A stretch of DNA of 12,916 nucleotides from Clostridia bacterium (GTDB lineage Bacteria > Bacillota > Clostridia > Oscillospirales > CAG-272): positions 1 through 12,916 of the forward strand of contig JAFTKV010000178.1 of NCBI GenBank assembly GCA_017453085.1, in the 5' to 3' direction. The stretch's first letter is position 1. Each line of letters opens with the position of its first letter. Positions 12,754 to 12,916 of the stretch are shown here, piece by piece. The notes below the pieces were generated by a model. It saw nothing but the letters and a program-made list of their open reading frames with translations. It ran no database searches and was not told where the DNA came from. The translations under genes were made by a program, and so were the position numbers.

Positions 12754-12916
12754 ATGGCACTTACCAATCAATATCTTCTTTCCGTAATGGAAACCGTGAA
12801 AAAGCGCAACGGTGCCGAGCCCGAGTTCATTCAGGCAGTGACCGAGGTGCTGGAATCCTTCGAGCCCGTCGTCGAGGCAAATCCTCAGCTGGAGGCTCTG
12901 GGCGTTGTAGAGCGCA
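12754..12916 (+). CDS. gdhA: NADP-type glutamate dehydrogenase, N-terminal part (cut by window end)
   Basis: The first 54 codons are present; the gene runs off the window. The start has a perfect AGGAGG (12739-12744). The N-terminus, with LLSVMETVKKRNGAEPEFIQ (8-27), AVTEVLESFEPVVEANPQL (28-46) and GVVER at the end, matches the helical N-terminal segment of hexameric bacterial glutamate dehydrogenases. These make glutamate from 2-oxoglutarate and ammonium. The catalytic domain is not in view, so cofactor choice is inferred from the family. The strong promoter and ribosome binding site fit a highly expressed nitrogen-assimilation gene. Confidence 0.88.
   Translation, partial: MALTNQYLLSVMETVKKRNGAEPEFIQAVTEVLESFEPVVEANPQLEALGVVER

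Overview
The window looks like chromosome from a gut-type Clostridia (Oscillospiraceae/Ruminococcaceae-like Firmicute). The evidence is: strong AGGAGG-type ribosome binding sites; sigma-A promoters with 17-nt spacers; a cysteine T-box leader ahead of cysE; ECF sigma factors paired with one-pass membrane proteins; a BspA-like leucine-rich-repeat surface protein; NADP-type glutamate dehydrogenase; and dispersed GC-rich hairpin repeats between genes. The genus is inference.

Layout. Bases 1-360 hold a repeat remnant, a strong promoter, and a roughly 230-nt transcribed region that folds into a long rod-like hairpin and ends in an intrinsic terminator. An AT-rich orphan gene (361-1809) for a two-pass, coiled-coil membrane protein follows directly. 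Bases 1810-2408 contain that gene's terminator, two inverted copies of a GC-rich repeat, and a complete Cys T-box riboswitch. The T-box precedes cysE (2409-3119), a hairpin-rich spacer, cysS (3317-4714) and a small conserved gene of unknown function (4731-5252). A BspA-like surface protein (5298-7505) ends this plus-strand block, at a terminator shared with the convergent minus-strand genes.

The minus-strand block (read right to left) is a YegS/BmrU/DgkB-type lipid kinase (12465-11581), then ECF sigma factor B with a translationally coupled membrane protein built from three repeats (11391-9467), then ECF sigma factor A with a second membrane protein (9271-7569). Each sigma gene directly precedes a protein with a short cytosolic N-terminus, one membrane segment and a large outside domain. 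This is the usual layout of a sigma/anti-sigma (or sigma/sensor) pair. The lipid kinase is divergent from gdhA, whose first 54 codons close the window.

How the parts fit. The cys genes form a cysteine-supply and cysteine-charging unit: uncharged tRNA-Cys should release the T-box terminator and raise serine acetyltransferase and probably CysRS. The two ECF modules are likely envelope or surface stress circuits. The part that known families explain least is 70-1809: promoter, structured RNA, terminator, then an orphan membrane coiled-coil protein.
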